Positions 8,725 through 16,197 of a stretch of 64,000 bases of DNA are shown piece by piece. Made by a program: the position numbers and the translations under genes. Source of the stretch: Nibribacter koreensis (GTDB lineage Bacteria; Bacteroidota; Bacteroidia; Cytophagales; Hymenobacteraceae); NCBI RefSeq assembly GCF_039541795.1, contig NZ_BAABGX010000001.1:558001-622000 (forward strand). Direction: 5' to 3'. Under the pieces are notes generated by a model that saw only the letters and a program-made list of their open reading frames with translations, was not told where the DNA came from and ran no database searches. How positions within the stretch are numbered: the stretch's first letter is position 1; each line of letters opens with the position of its first letter.

Positions 8725-9225
8725 ATGCGCATGAATAAATCCTTGGCTTTGGTTCTGATCTTGGTTACGGCCATGGCGCTGATAGGCCAACCCTTGACGC
8801 AGGCGCAGGTATGGCCCTGGAAATGGAACCAGGTAGACAAGGACGGAAACCGGCACGGCCGCTGGCGGGTGTTTTATGAGCACAAGCCCACCCAGGTCAT
8901 GTCGCAGGGGCGGTACCAGCACGGCAAAGACCATGGCACCTGGAAGACCTTTGCCGAGACGGGTAAGCTGGAACGGTTAGAGAAATATGAGCGCCAGGGG
9001 CAGCGCATCCAAACTACCTTCTACTATCCCAACGGGAAAATATCGCACAGAGGAACGGCCTACTTGTTTGAACAGGACAGCCTGCTCATGTACAAATGGC
9101 ACGGCGACTGGCAGTACTATGACTCTACGGGCGCCTGGGTAGGGTGGAAGGCCTTTCACCGCGGCAAGGCGCTGTCAGAAAAACCCATCAAGACCAAGAT
9201 GAACCTCAACCCATCCAGGTTATAA
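8725..9225 (+). CDS. Secreted MORN/YwqK-like repeat protein (paralogue)
   Basis: A 166-residue protein with a signal peptide ending near LTQAQ. It repeats the architecture of the protein at 5765: DKDGNRHGRW, SQGRYQHGKDHGTWKTF, KLERLEKYERQG, FYYPNGKI and HGDWQYYDSTG. It lacks the Pro/Lys-rich tail of the longer paralogue. The two genes are 2.3 kb apart with the DinB and phoH-like genes between them, so the duplication is local but not tandem. No enzymatic motif is present. Confidence 0.75.
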   Translation: MRMNKSLALVLILVTAMALIGQPLTQAQVWPWKWNQVDKDGNRHGRWRVFYEHKPTQVMSQGRYQHGKDHGTWKTFAETGKLERLEKYERQGQRIQTTFYYPNGKISHRGTAYLFEQDSLLMYKWHGDWQYYDSTGAWVGWKAFHRGKALSEKPIKTKMNLNPSRL

Positions 9226-9229
9226 GCAG

Positions 9230-9269
9230 CCGTTTTTTGCATCTTTTCTAGAAAACAGCCCGAAAACGA
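9230..9269. repeat. Intergenic palindrome, copy 4 (degenerate)
   Basis: CCGTTTTTTGC ... TTTTCTAGAAAA ... CCCGAAAACG between the convergent genes ending at 9225 and 9284. The centre is conserved and the arms are partly mismatched. Confidence 0.7.
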
Positions 9270-9283
9270 GCAAGTGGCATGAA

Positions 9284-9907
9284 TTAGCTTAAGGTAAAGT
9301 AGGGCACTTTCTCTTTGTCATGCATGCGTACTTTGCCTTGCAGCGTAAGGTCTACCAGAATGCGCTGCACGCGCCGCCGGGACAGGTTGGCCATTTGGGT
9401 GAACTGCTTGATGGTGAGTTTGCGGTGCTTGGCCAGCAACTCTAACACCTTTGACTCCTGGTAATTCAACACCTCGGCAATGCTTTCCTGTAAAGGTTCT
9501 AACTGCATGGACTTCTCTACCAGTTGGCTGGTCTGCACGCTCTCATCGCCCACGCGCACGTAGCCGCGCCAGTCGTCTTCCTTGACTTTGGCCAGATGGG
9601 GTTTCTGTTGGCTTTCTGGGATGATGACCTTTAGGACGGTGCCCTGTTCCATCTCAATCTCTTGATAGCGCACGTGCACCGGTGGTTGGCAGTAAAAATG
9701 GATGGCTTCCTCCAGGGTGTGTTTCTCTTCTTCGGGGTCTACGCCGCAGACGGTGCCATCATCTTGCACGCCTACCAGAATCTGCCCGCCATGCGCATTG
9801 GCGAAGGACACAAGGGTGCGGGCAATGCGGTTGGCGTGGGTGATGGTCTTTTTAAATTCCAGCGTCTCGCCCTCGCCCTGAAATATGAGAAGATACAGAT
9901 CATGCAT
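9284..9907 (-). CDS. AlbA_2/Schlafen-type putative DNA-binding protein
   Basis: A 207-residue protein. Residues 10-60 match the AlbA_2 domain (GEGETLEFKKT, ARTLVSFANAHGGQILVGVQDDG, GVDPEE), and the C-terminal 60 residues form a winged-helix-like segment (LLAKHRKLTIKQFTQMANLSRRRVQRIL). It probably acts as a transcriptional regulator. The open frame continues upstream to 9985, but that extension is a translation of the palindromic repeat (NRFLACFPEKRPKTQK), so I chose the ATG at 9907. It lies 45 bases downstream of the SDR gene on the same strand. Confidence 0.8.
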   Translation of the reverse strand: MHDLYLLIFQGEGETLEFKKTITHANRIARTLVSFANAHGGQILVGVQDDGTVCGVDPEEEKHTLEEAIHFYCQPPVHVRYQEIEMEQGTVLKVIIPESQQKPHLAKVKEDDWRGYVRVGDESVQTSQLVEKSMQLEPLQESIAEVLNYQESKVLELLAKHRKLTIKQFTQMANLSRRRVQRILVDLTLQGKVRMHDKEKVPYFTLS

Positions 9908-9922
9908 GCAAGCGGCTTTTTG

Positions 9923-9962
9923 CGTTTTTGGCCTCTTTTCTGGAAAACAGGCTAAAAACCGG
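9923..9962. repeat. Intergenic palindrome, copy 5, overlapping a gene end
   Basis: GCGTTTTTGGCCTCTTTTC and GAAAACAGGCTAAAAACCG. It fills the gap between the SDR and AlbA_2 genes, and its right arm supplies the last two codons and the stop (TAG at 9954-9952) of the SDR gene. Confidence 0.9.
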
Positions 9963-10803
9963 TTTGTTCCTCGCTCAGCTCCCAAAGCCGGCGGGCGGTG
10001 TGCGCGTTGTAGGTGCCCATGGCAGACTTAATCTGCTTTTTGTCTTTATAGTACTTGCCGCTAACCTTCTCTACTAAAGGCGAGGTGGCCAGGAAAACGG
10101 GCGTCTCTGCGCCTTTCTGGCTGGAGCGCATAAACAACCTGCCCATCCACAGCATGGCGCGCACAAACCTGCTGCTAGACTTGCCAAAGTTGGTAGCCAC
10201 CACGCCCGGGTGCACGCAGTTGACAGACAGGTTGGTGAATTCTGTGCGCTTGGCCAGCTCATAGGTAAACAAGATATTAGCCAACTTAGAGTCTGCGTAA
10301 GCGGTAATGGCACTGTAATGCTTGGGATTGCCCAACTGCCCAAAGTCAATCTGCCCCAGGCGGTGCGCCTCTGAAGTGAGGTTGATGATGCGGGCCTGCG
10401 GGGCGGCCAGCAGGTTGTCCATGAGCAGGTTGGTGAGCAGGAACGGCGCCAGGTGGTTGGTAACCCAGGCTAGTTCCAGTCCTTCCTTAGACGTACTCAT
10501 GAGCCCTGGTATGATGCCCGCGTTGTTGATGAGCACGTCAATGGCCGGGTAATGTTCCTTGAGCTCCTGGGCCAGGGACCGCACCATCTCCAATTCAGAC
10601 AAATCTGCCAGGTGCAGCTTGAGCCGGGCATTGGGCACGGTGGCCGTAATGGCGTCCATGGCTTGCTGGGCGCGGCCCTCATGGCGGCACACCATCACCA
10701 CCGTGGCGCCGGTCTGGGCCAGGGCCTCTGCGGTGGCCTTGCCTATGCCTGAGCTGGCGCCCGTCACCACCATCACTTTCCCTGAATTGTCTTGCTGTGT
10801 CAT
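9952..10803 (-). CDS. SDR family oxidoreductase, retinol dehydrogenase-like
   Basis: A 283-residue classical short-chain dehydrogenase: cofactor motif TGASSGIG at 14-21, ADLSE near 66, NNAG at 93-96, catalytic Ser144 (NLTSEAH) and Tyr169/Lys173 (AYADSKLAN). The sequence resembles the vertebrate RDH/WWOX-like group common in bacteria, whose substrates are usually unknown. The last residues (TGF) and stop codon are encoded by a copy of the dispersed palindrome. The AlbA_2 gene follows 45 bases downstream and may be co-transcribed. Confidence 0.88.
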   Translation of the reverse strand: MTQQDNSGKVMVVTGASSGIGKATAEALAQTGATVVMVCRHEGRAQQAMDAITATVPNARLKLHLADLSELEMVRSLAQELKEHYPAIDVLINNAGIIPGLMSTSKEGLELAWVTNHLAPFLLTNLLMDNLLAAPQARIINLTSEAHRLGQIDFGQLGNPKHYSAITAYADSKLANILFTYELAKRTEFTNLSVNCVHPGVVATNFGKSSSRFVRAMLWMGRLFMRSSQKGAETPVFLATSPLVEKVSGKYYKDKKQIKSAMGTYNAHTARRLWELSEEQTGF

Positions 10804-10904
10804 GTTGTTGAACCTTGCCCGCTTGGGCAGAATACTGCCACTACGTAAATTATTGGAGGCTGGCTGTAATTATTTACGAAATAGGAGGATTTCTGATGGT
10901 AAAC

Positions 10905-10934
10905 AAAAAATGCGGCCTTTATGGGGCCGCATTC
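10905..10934 (-). terminator. Intrinsic terminator of the DUF3127 gene
   Basis: On the minus strand, GAATGCGGCC and GGCCGCATTTTTTG form a stem followed by a T run, about 22 bases after the DUF3127 stop. Confidence 0.85.
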
Positions 10935-10955
10935 TGTTATTGAAAAGGACTTTCC

Positions 10956-11345
10956 TTAGAAAGGAAGGTCGTTGTCCATGTCATCGCTGATGAATGAGTT
11001 GGCTTTGGCTGGCTCTTGTGCGAAAGCCGGGCGTCCGCCACCGCCGTTCTGCGCTGGGGCTGGGGCACCTGCGTGCTCAACTCTCCAGGCCTGCAAGTTG
11101 GTGAAGTACATGGTGGTCCCGTTTTTGGTGAACGGCTTGCCGCTTAGGTTAAACGCCACTTTCACTTCGTCGCCGGTTTTATAGTTGTCTAGAATGGAGC
11201 ACTTGTCTTGGGTAAGCTGAAACTTAGCATATTGCGTGTAAGAGCCATCCGGAATTTCAAGAACGAATTCACGCTTACGGAATTTTTCGCTCACTTGGGT
11301 TTCGTCAAAGATCTCGTGTAATCTTCCTTGAACATCAAAAGACAT
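10956..11345 (-). CDS. DUF3127 OB-fold protein with SSB-like acidic tail
   Basis: A 129-residue protein. The first 90 residues match DUF3127, a Bacteroidota family with an OB-like beta pattern (FRKREFVLEI, YAKFQLTQDKCSIL, GDEVKVAFNLSG, TMYFTNLQAW). Then comes a Gly/Pro/Ala-rich linker and a C-terminal acidic tip ending DDMDNDLPF. This resembles the ...DDDIPF tip that bacterial SSB uses to recruit partner proteins. The architecture suggests single-stranded nucleic acid binding with partner recruitment, though this is inference. It is monocistronic with its own terminator. Confidence 0.85.
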   Translation of the reverse strand: MSFDVQGRLHEIFDETQVSEKFRKREFVLEIPDGSYTQYAKFQLTQDKCSILDNYKTGDEVKVAFNLSGKPFTKNGTTMYFTNLQAWRVEHAGAPAPAQNGGGGRPAFAQEPAKANSFISDDMDNDLPF

Positions 11346-11527
11346 AGGTGATAATTTTATAAGATTAGTAAAGTAACTCAGTTACAAATATACAAAGATT
11401 AGAGGGTTAAGATTCCACCTAAGACATATAAATTTGCGAGTCCGTCAAGACCATTTAACCCGTTTTTAGACCTTTTGCGATTGTATTTGCGTAAGCCTTA
11501 CAGACTTAAAAACACTGCGCTTCTTTT

Positions 11528-12466
11528 ATGGAGAATACCTTTGCCCTAGCCCTGCACGGCGGTGCCGGCACCATTACCCGTGAACTGCTTACCCCTGAGC
11601 TGGATACTGCCTACAGAACTGCCCTACAAGATGCCTTGACGGTGGGTCACCGGTTGCTCAGTCAGGGCTGCTCTGCCCTGGAAGCCGTGGAGGCCACCGT
11701 GGTTTCTTTGGAGGACCATGCCTTGTTTAATGCCGGTAGAGGGTCTGTCTTTAATAAGCGCGGCCGCCATGAGATGGACGCGTCCATCATGTGCGGCAAG
11801 ACCCTGGCGGCCGGAGCCGTGGCGGGGGTAAGGAACGTGCGAAATCCCATTCAGCTGGCTACGCAGGTGCTGCGCCACTCAGACCACGTGTTTTTGTGCA
11901 TGCAGGGCGCTGAGGAGTTTGCCCGCAAGCAAGGGCTGGCCTTTGAGCCAGATGAGTACTTTTACACCCAGCACCGGTATGAGCAATGGCAGCAGTTACG
12001 CGACTCAGACGTGTACATGCTGGACCATACCGAAGACTTCAAAGACAAGAAATTTGGGACCGTGGGCGCCGTGGCCCTGGACAAAGCCGGCAACCTGGCC
12101 GCTGCCACCTCAACTGGCGGCATGACCAACAAGAACTTCAACCGCATAGGGGACACCCCCGTGATAGGCGCCGGTACCTATGCCAACAACAACACCTGCG
12201 CCATTTCCTGCACCGGCCACGGCGAGTTCTTTATAAGAGCCGTGGTAGCCTATGACATTTCCTGCCTCATGGAATACAAAGGCCTCAGCCTTACGCAAGC
12301 CGCAGACATTGTGGTGCATGACAAACTGGTGCGCTTGGGCGGCGAAGGCGGCTTGATAGGCGTCTCGGCGAGTGGAGAAATCACCATGCCTTTCAACTCA
12401 GAAGGGATGTACCGGGCATCTTGGGTAAGTGGCAAAGCGCCGGTGGTGGCCATTTACAAGGACTAA
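11528..12466 (+). CDS. Isoaspartyl peptidase / L-asparaginase (plant type)
   Basis: A 312-residue Ntn-hydrolase precursor. The N-terminal ALHGGAGTI block and the autocleavage site are clear: Thr178 in KKFGTVGAVALD, followed by the substrate-binding TSTGGMTNK and GDTPVIGAGTYAN. E. coli IaaA cleaves before Thr179. The enzyme hydrolyses beta-aspartyl dipeptides and asparagine. No signal peptide is present. It converges with a cyanophycinase gene, and the pair could turn cyanophycin into beta-Asp-Arg and then free amino acids. Confidence 0.93.
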   Translation: MENTFALALHGGAGTITRELLTPELDTAYRTALQDALTVGHRLLSQGCSALEAVEATVVSLEDHALFNAGRGSVFNKRGRHEMDASIMCGKTLAAGAVAGVRNVRNPIQLATQVLRHSDHVFLCMQGAEEFARKQGLAFEPDEYFYTQHRYEQWQQLRDSDVYMLDHTEDFKDKKFGTVGAVALDKAGNLAAATSTGGMTNKNFNRIGDTPVIGAGTYANNNTCAISCTGHGEFFIRAVVAYDISCLMEYKGLSLTQAADIVVHDKLVRLGGEGGLIGVSASGEITMPFNSEGMYRASWVSGKAPVVAIYKD

Positions 12467-12468
12467 TT

Positions 12469-12506
12469 CGTTTTTGGCCTCTTTTCCAGAAATCAGGCCA
12501 AAAACG
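12469..12506. repeat. Intergenic palindrome, copy 6
   Basis: CGTTTTTGGCCTCTTTTC and GAAATCAGGCCAAAAACG, starting 2 bases after the isoaspartyl peptidase stop and ending 8 bases before the cyanophycinase stop on the other strand. It fills nearly all of the convergent gap. Confidence 0.92.
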
Positions 12507-12514
12507 GTTTCTTG

Positions 12515-13387
12515 TCATCCCGGAAAGGGGACATGGGAGAACTTGCGCTCCTTGATATCATAGAAGTTGCCGTATGCCAGCACGTGTACCAAGAGGTGTT
12601 CTATGGACAAGGGGATGCCCGGCTCAGCGTAAGGCGTATTGTTGTGCTTGATGTGGTGGCCGTCTACTATGATGACCAGGTTGGAGCCAATGGTCTCAAT
12701 GATGTTGCCATGCCGGATGAGGACGCCCGTATCCTCTCCCAAACCAATTCCTATTTTATATGGGTGGGTGGCCACGGCTTCCATTAATCTACCAAAGCGC
12801 CCCCGTTTCACGAAATGCGAGTCAAAGATTACGTTTTTCTGAAAAGCCAAGCCCGTGTCCAGCCTCACAGATCCTTTCAATAGCGAACTGGGGGAGCTTC
12901 CGCCCTTGATCATGATATCTGACATGGCCATGGCGCCTGCACTGGTACCGGCAATCACAAAATCAGCCTCGTGCAGGTACCGGTCGCGCATGATCTGGTG
13001 AAAGGCCGTACCGCCAAAGATGTTTGACAGCCTTGATTGGTCGCCGCCGCTCATCATGACCCCGTTGGCCGTGCGCAGGCGGTCCAGGTATTCTGGTTTA
13101 TGGGCATCGTCCTCGTTCCTAATGTCCAGCCAACCTACATTTTTACAACCCAGCACCAGAAAAGCCCGCAAGTACAGCTCGCCCACCTCTTCGGGGATCA
13201 TGGACGCCGTGGTGATGACCTCTATGCGGGCCTCTGGACCGCCCATGGTGTCTATGATTTTGCGCAAGATGCCTAACTCAAAGAAATTGAGGTGGAAACG
13301 CTTTTTCTTAAGCGGGTACGTGCCTTTGTCTTCATTGCCGCCTACCGCAATTAAAATGCCTTTAGGGGTTTGGTCTAATGTAATCAT
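12515..13387 (-). CDS. Cyanophycinase (peptidase S51 family)
   Basis: A 290-residue cytoplasmic protein. Near the N-terminus is AVGGNEDKG, then VMMSGGDQSRL (110-120) and the nucleophile elbow AGTSAGAM with Ser149, all conserved in CphB-type cyanophycinases; the C-terminal IGIGLGEDTGVLI block also fits. The enzyme cleaves multi-L-arginyl-poly-L-aspartate to beta-Asp-Arg dipeptides. The frame extends to 13438, but the family N-terminus fits the ATG at 13387. No cyanophycin synthetase is in the window. It converges with the isoaspartyl peptidase that would complete the pathway. Confidence 0.9.
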   Translation of the reverse strand: MITLDQTPKGILIAVGGNEDKGTYPLKKKRFHLNFFELGILRKIIDTMGGPEARIEVITTASMIPEEVGELYLRAFLVLGCKNVGWLDIRNEDDAHKPEYLDRLRTANGVMMSGGDQSRLSNIFGGTAFHQIMRDRYLHEADFVIAGTSAGAMAMSDIMIKGGSSPSSLLKGSVRLDTGLAFQKNVIFDSHFVKRGRFGRLMEAVATHPYKIGIGLGEDTGVLIRHGNIIETIGSNLVIIVDGHHIKHNNTPYAEPGIPLSIEHLLVHVLAYGNFYDIKERKFSHVPFPG

Positions 13388-13555
13388 GCAGGGATCTGGG
13401 TGCTTTCTTTGAGCGCTTATACGCAACATTGGGCCCAAAGACGCACATATCTGCCAAGGATTTTAAAAGCGCATTTACAAGGAATCTTTTAACCTCCCAG
13501 ATAGGGTGTCGTATAGCTAAATACCAACTCAACATTCAATTTAAATTCCATAGCT

Positions 13556-14050
13556 ATGAAGTTAACATCATTAAGTGACCTGTTTGTCCATCAATTAAAA
13601 GACTTGTACAACGCTGAGCAGCAATTGTTGAAAGCCATGCCAGACATGATGGAGAAGGCCACCAACAGAGACCTCAAAACGGCCATGCTCAACCACATGA
13701 AAGAAACCGAAATCCAGATTCAGCGCCTGCAGCAGTGTTTTCAAGTGCTGGGCGTAAACGGTGACGGCGAGAAGTGCAAAGCCATGGAAGGTCTTTTGAA
13801 AGAAGCCAAGGAGTTCATGGAGCATGACGCAGACGCAGAGGTGATGGACGCAGGCCTTATTGCCAGCGCCCAGCGCGTAGAGCACTATGAGATTGCCGGA
13901 TATGGTACCGCCTGCACCTACGCCAAGTTCTTGGGTCATACAGAGGTGTTAAACCTGCTACAGGAAACCCTGAGCGAAGAAAAGAAAACAGATGAGAAGC
14001 TGACGTTCATTGCCGAGACCGCGGTCAACAAAAAAGCAGAGAATCATTAA
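13556..14050 (+). CDS. DUF892 (YciE-type) ferritin-like protein
   Basis: A 164-residue all-helical protein of the DUF892 family: N-terminal LSDLFVHQLKDLYNAEQQLL, then repeated Glu/His positions (HMKETEIQIQRL, MDAGLIASAQRVEHYEIAGYGT, EKKTDEKLT) typical of a ferritin-like di-metal four-helix bundle. Family members (YciE/YciF) are stress-induced; the exact function is unknown. The gene stands alone with its own terminator. Confidence 0.9.
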   Translation: MKLTSLSDLFVHQLKDLYNAEQQLLKAMPDMMEKATNRDLKTAMLNHMKETEIQIQRLQQCFQVLGVNGDGEKCKAMEGLLKEAKEFMEHDADAEVMDAGLIASAQRVEHYEIAGYGTACTYAKFLGHTEVLNLLQETLSEEKKTDEKLTFIAETAVNKKAENH

Positions 14051-14072
14051 TCAGCTCCAACTTATACAAACG

Positions 14073-14109
14073 AAAAAGGCCAGCCGGGAAATCTCGGCTG
14101 GCCTTTTTG
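14073..14109. terminator. Bidirectional intrinsic terminator
   Basis: AAAAAGGCCAGCCG and CGGCTGGCCTTTTT form a 14-bp stem with A and T tracts, between the DUF892 gene and the convergent M1 peptidase gene. Confidence 0.9.
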
Positions 14110-14127
14110 TTTGAAGGCTAGTCACTT

Positions 14128-15933
14128 TCAAACGCCTACCATGTCATCAAAGGTGCTGGTGGCCACGGCGTGGTAATTGGGTCTTGCCTTTCGGTAAAGT
14201 TCTAGGGCTCTTGCTTTGCCGTCTGGCTGCTCTAGCAGGGCCTTGTACAAGGGCACCAGAAACTTGCGCCTACCCACGTGGGTCAGAAACTCTTCCAGAC
14301 GGGCGTTGGCTGGCTCATACTGGTGGTTGATGGCGTGTTGCAACCAGACGGCCACTAGCTCTGAATTGCCAGACTGGGTAAAGGAGAAGGCTTGGTCCAG
14401 GGACTCCATCTTCTCCTGATTAAGGTTTTTGGCCAGACCTCTCAAGAAGAAAAGCCATTCATGCGTACTCCATTCCTGGGTTTTTAGGTCTGCTGGAGAG
14501 GTGCCGCTTTCCCATAGCTGCAGTTGTTCCTGTACCTGGTCAAACTTACGCGCATGCGGCACTTCTATGCCAGCGGGGATGCCGGGTTCGTAAATCCAGG
14601 CCTTCGCGTTGATCTGGTCGCGCAGGGTGGCGTCTCCGTTTATGAGTTCTTTTTCCAGAATCTCTTCAAAACGGGTAGTATCCATGGACTGGAATTGATA
14701 AGTGCCGAAGTAGTTCTTCACAAACTGGTCAAAGCGTTCTTGGCCAACTTGCCGCTCTATGTGCCGCAGAAAGTAGTTTCCCTTCTCATAGGCAATCTCA
14801 GTGAGGCCTTCGTCTGGATCACGGCCTTGTAAGTCTAATTTTAAACAAGTGTCTTTAGGTTGACCGGCCAGATCATCTTGCAAGGCGTGCTGTAAGTCTT
14901 GGTAACCCAGCGTGTGTAGCATTTCTGAATAGTCATGTCCATACAGCACTTCCATGATGCGACGTTCAAAATAGACGGTAAAGCCTTCATTCAGCCAAAA
15001 GTCATTCCAGGTGGCGTTGGTGACCAGATTTCCCGACCAGGAGTGCGCCAGTTCATGCGCAATTAAGCTGGTAAGCGAGCGGTCCTTGGCAATGATGGTG
15101 GGCGTGGCAAAGGTGAGCTTGGGGTTTTCCATGCCACCAAACGGGAAGCTGGGTGGCAAGACCAGCAAGTCATAGCGTCCCCATAGATAAGGACCGTAGA
15201 GGGCTTCGGCGGCCTCCAGCATCTTCTCGGTGTCGGCAAACTCATAGGTGGCGTCCTGGATGGTCTCTGGCTCTGCGTACACGCCGCATCGGCTACCCAC
15301 CGGCCTGAACTCCAGATTGCCCACTGCCAAAGACAGGAGATAGGATGGTATGGGCTGATCCATCTTGAAAAGGTATTCGCCCTCTGGGTTCTTCTCCTGC
15401 GGATTGTCGGCGCTCATTAGCGGAAGCAGGTGCGAGGGGACTTTTACGCGCGCCGTATAGGTGAACCGTACACCCGGACTGTCCTGGCATGGGAGCCAGG
15501 TGCGTGCCAGAATGGCCTGTGACTGCGTAAAGAGGAAGGGGTGTTCCTTGCCAGCCGTCTGTGCCGGACTTAGCCACTGTAGGGCAGCGGCCTGCGGCGT
15601 GGTCTCAAAGGCAATGGTCACCTTGTTGGTTTCTTTCTGCAAGGGAATGCGCAAAGCTTGTCCCAAGTATTTGACAGGCGCAGAAACACTGAATGCCTGT
15701 TCTGCCGCAGCATCATCTAACCGCACGGAGAGGATGTTCAGGTCGCGCACGTCCAGGACAATCTCAGAGGAGTGTTGGTGCTTTATCTGGTAAATCCCAT
15801 GCCCCTTTATTTGCTTTTGGGCAAAATCTACCACCAACTGCCAGTCTACGTGTTGAATGATGGCGTCCTGGGGTTTTGAGAAACTATGCGGGTCATGCGG
15901 AAGGACCACCGCCTTGGAAGAATCTTGGTTCAT
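14128..15933 (-). CDS. M1 family aminopeptidase, leukotriene A4 hydrolase-like
   Basis: A 601-residue zinc peptidase. The substrate-binding PPSFPFGGMENP motif is present. The zinc site is HELAH at 293-297 with the third ligand Glu316 in WLNEGF, the 18-residue spacing of gluzincins. The C-terminal helical domain and overall length match leukotriene A4 hydrolase-type enzymes. No signal peptide is visible, so it is probably cytoplasmic, trimming N-terminal residues from peptides. The gene converges with DUF892. Confidence 0.92.
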   Translation of the reverse strand: MNQDSSKAVVLPHDPHSFSKPQDAIIQHVDWQLVVDFAQKQIKGHGIYQIKHQHSSEIVLDVRDLNILSVRLDDAAAEQAFSVSAPVKYLGQALRIPLQKETNKVTIAFETTPQAAALQWLSPAQTAGKEHPFLFTQSQAILARTWLPCQDSPGVRFTYTARVKVPSHLLPLMSADNPQEKNPEGEYLFKMDQPIPSYLLSLAVGNLEFRPVGSRCGVYAEPETIQDATYEFADTEKMLEAAEALYGPYLWGRYDLLVLPPSFPFGGMENPKLTFATPTIIAKDRSLTSLIAHELAHSWSGNLVTNATWNDFWLNEGFTVYFERRIMEVLYGHDYSEMLHTLGYQDLQHALQDDLAGQPKDTCLKLDLQGRDPDEGLTEIAYEKGNYFLRHIERQVGQERFDQFVKNYFGTYQFQSMDTTRFEEILEKELINGDATLRDQINAKAWIYEPGIPAGIEVPHARKFDQVQEQLQLWESGTSPADLKTQEWSTHEWLFFLRGLAKNLNQEKMESLDQAFSFTQSGNSELVAVWLQHAINHQYEPANARLEEFLTHVGRRKFLVPLYKALLEQPDGKARALELYRKARPNYHAVATSTFDDMVGV

Positions 15934-16197
15934 GGTTCTAATTGTAAGGTGAGTGGCAAGGCCAGTGCATTATCGAAGGCTGTGGCTGCCCGGGTTCAAT
16001 ATACATAGTACTGATCATACTTAACCAGCCGCCTAAGGTTTTTAGGCGGGTCAAGGCAAGGCAATGTCTTTATGGAAACATGGCTTGGGAGAAGAATATA
16101 TAAGATTGCTAATTATATTTTTTGTCCAATTTAGAACTTGCGCGGTTTTCTAACTTTTTAGGCCGCCGTTCAGTATAAGTACCACATTCCAAATAAG

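Noticed and set aside
9908..9985. N-terminal extension of the AlbA_2 gene
   Set aside because: The extra 26 residues are the translated palindrome; the domain begins just after the ATG at 9907.
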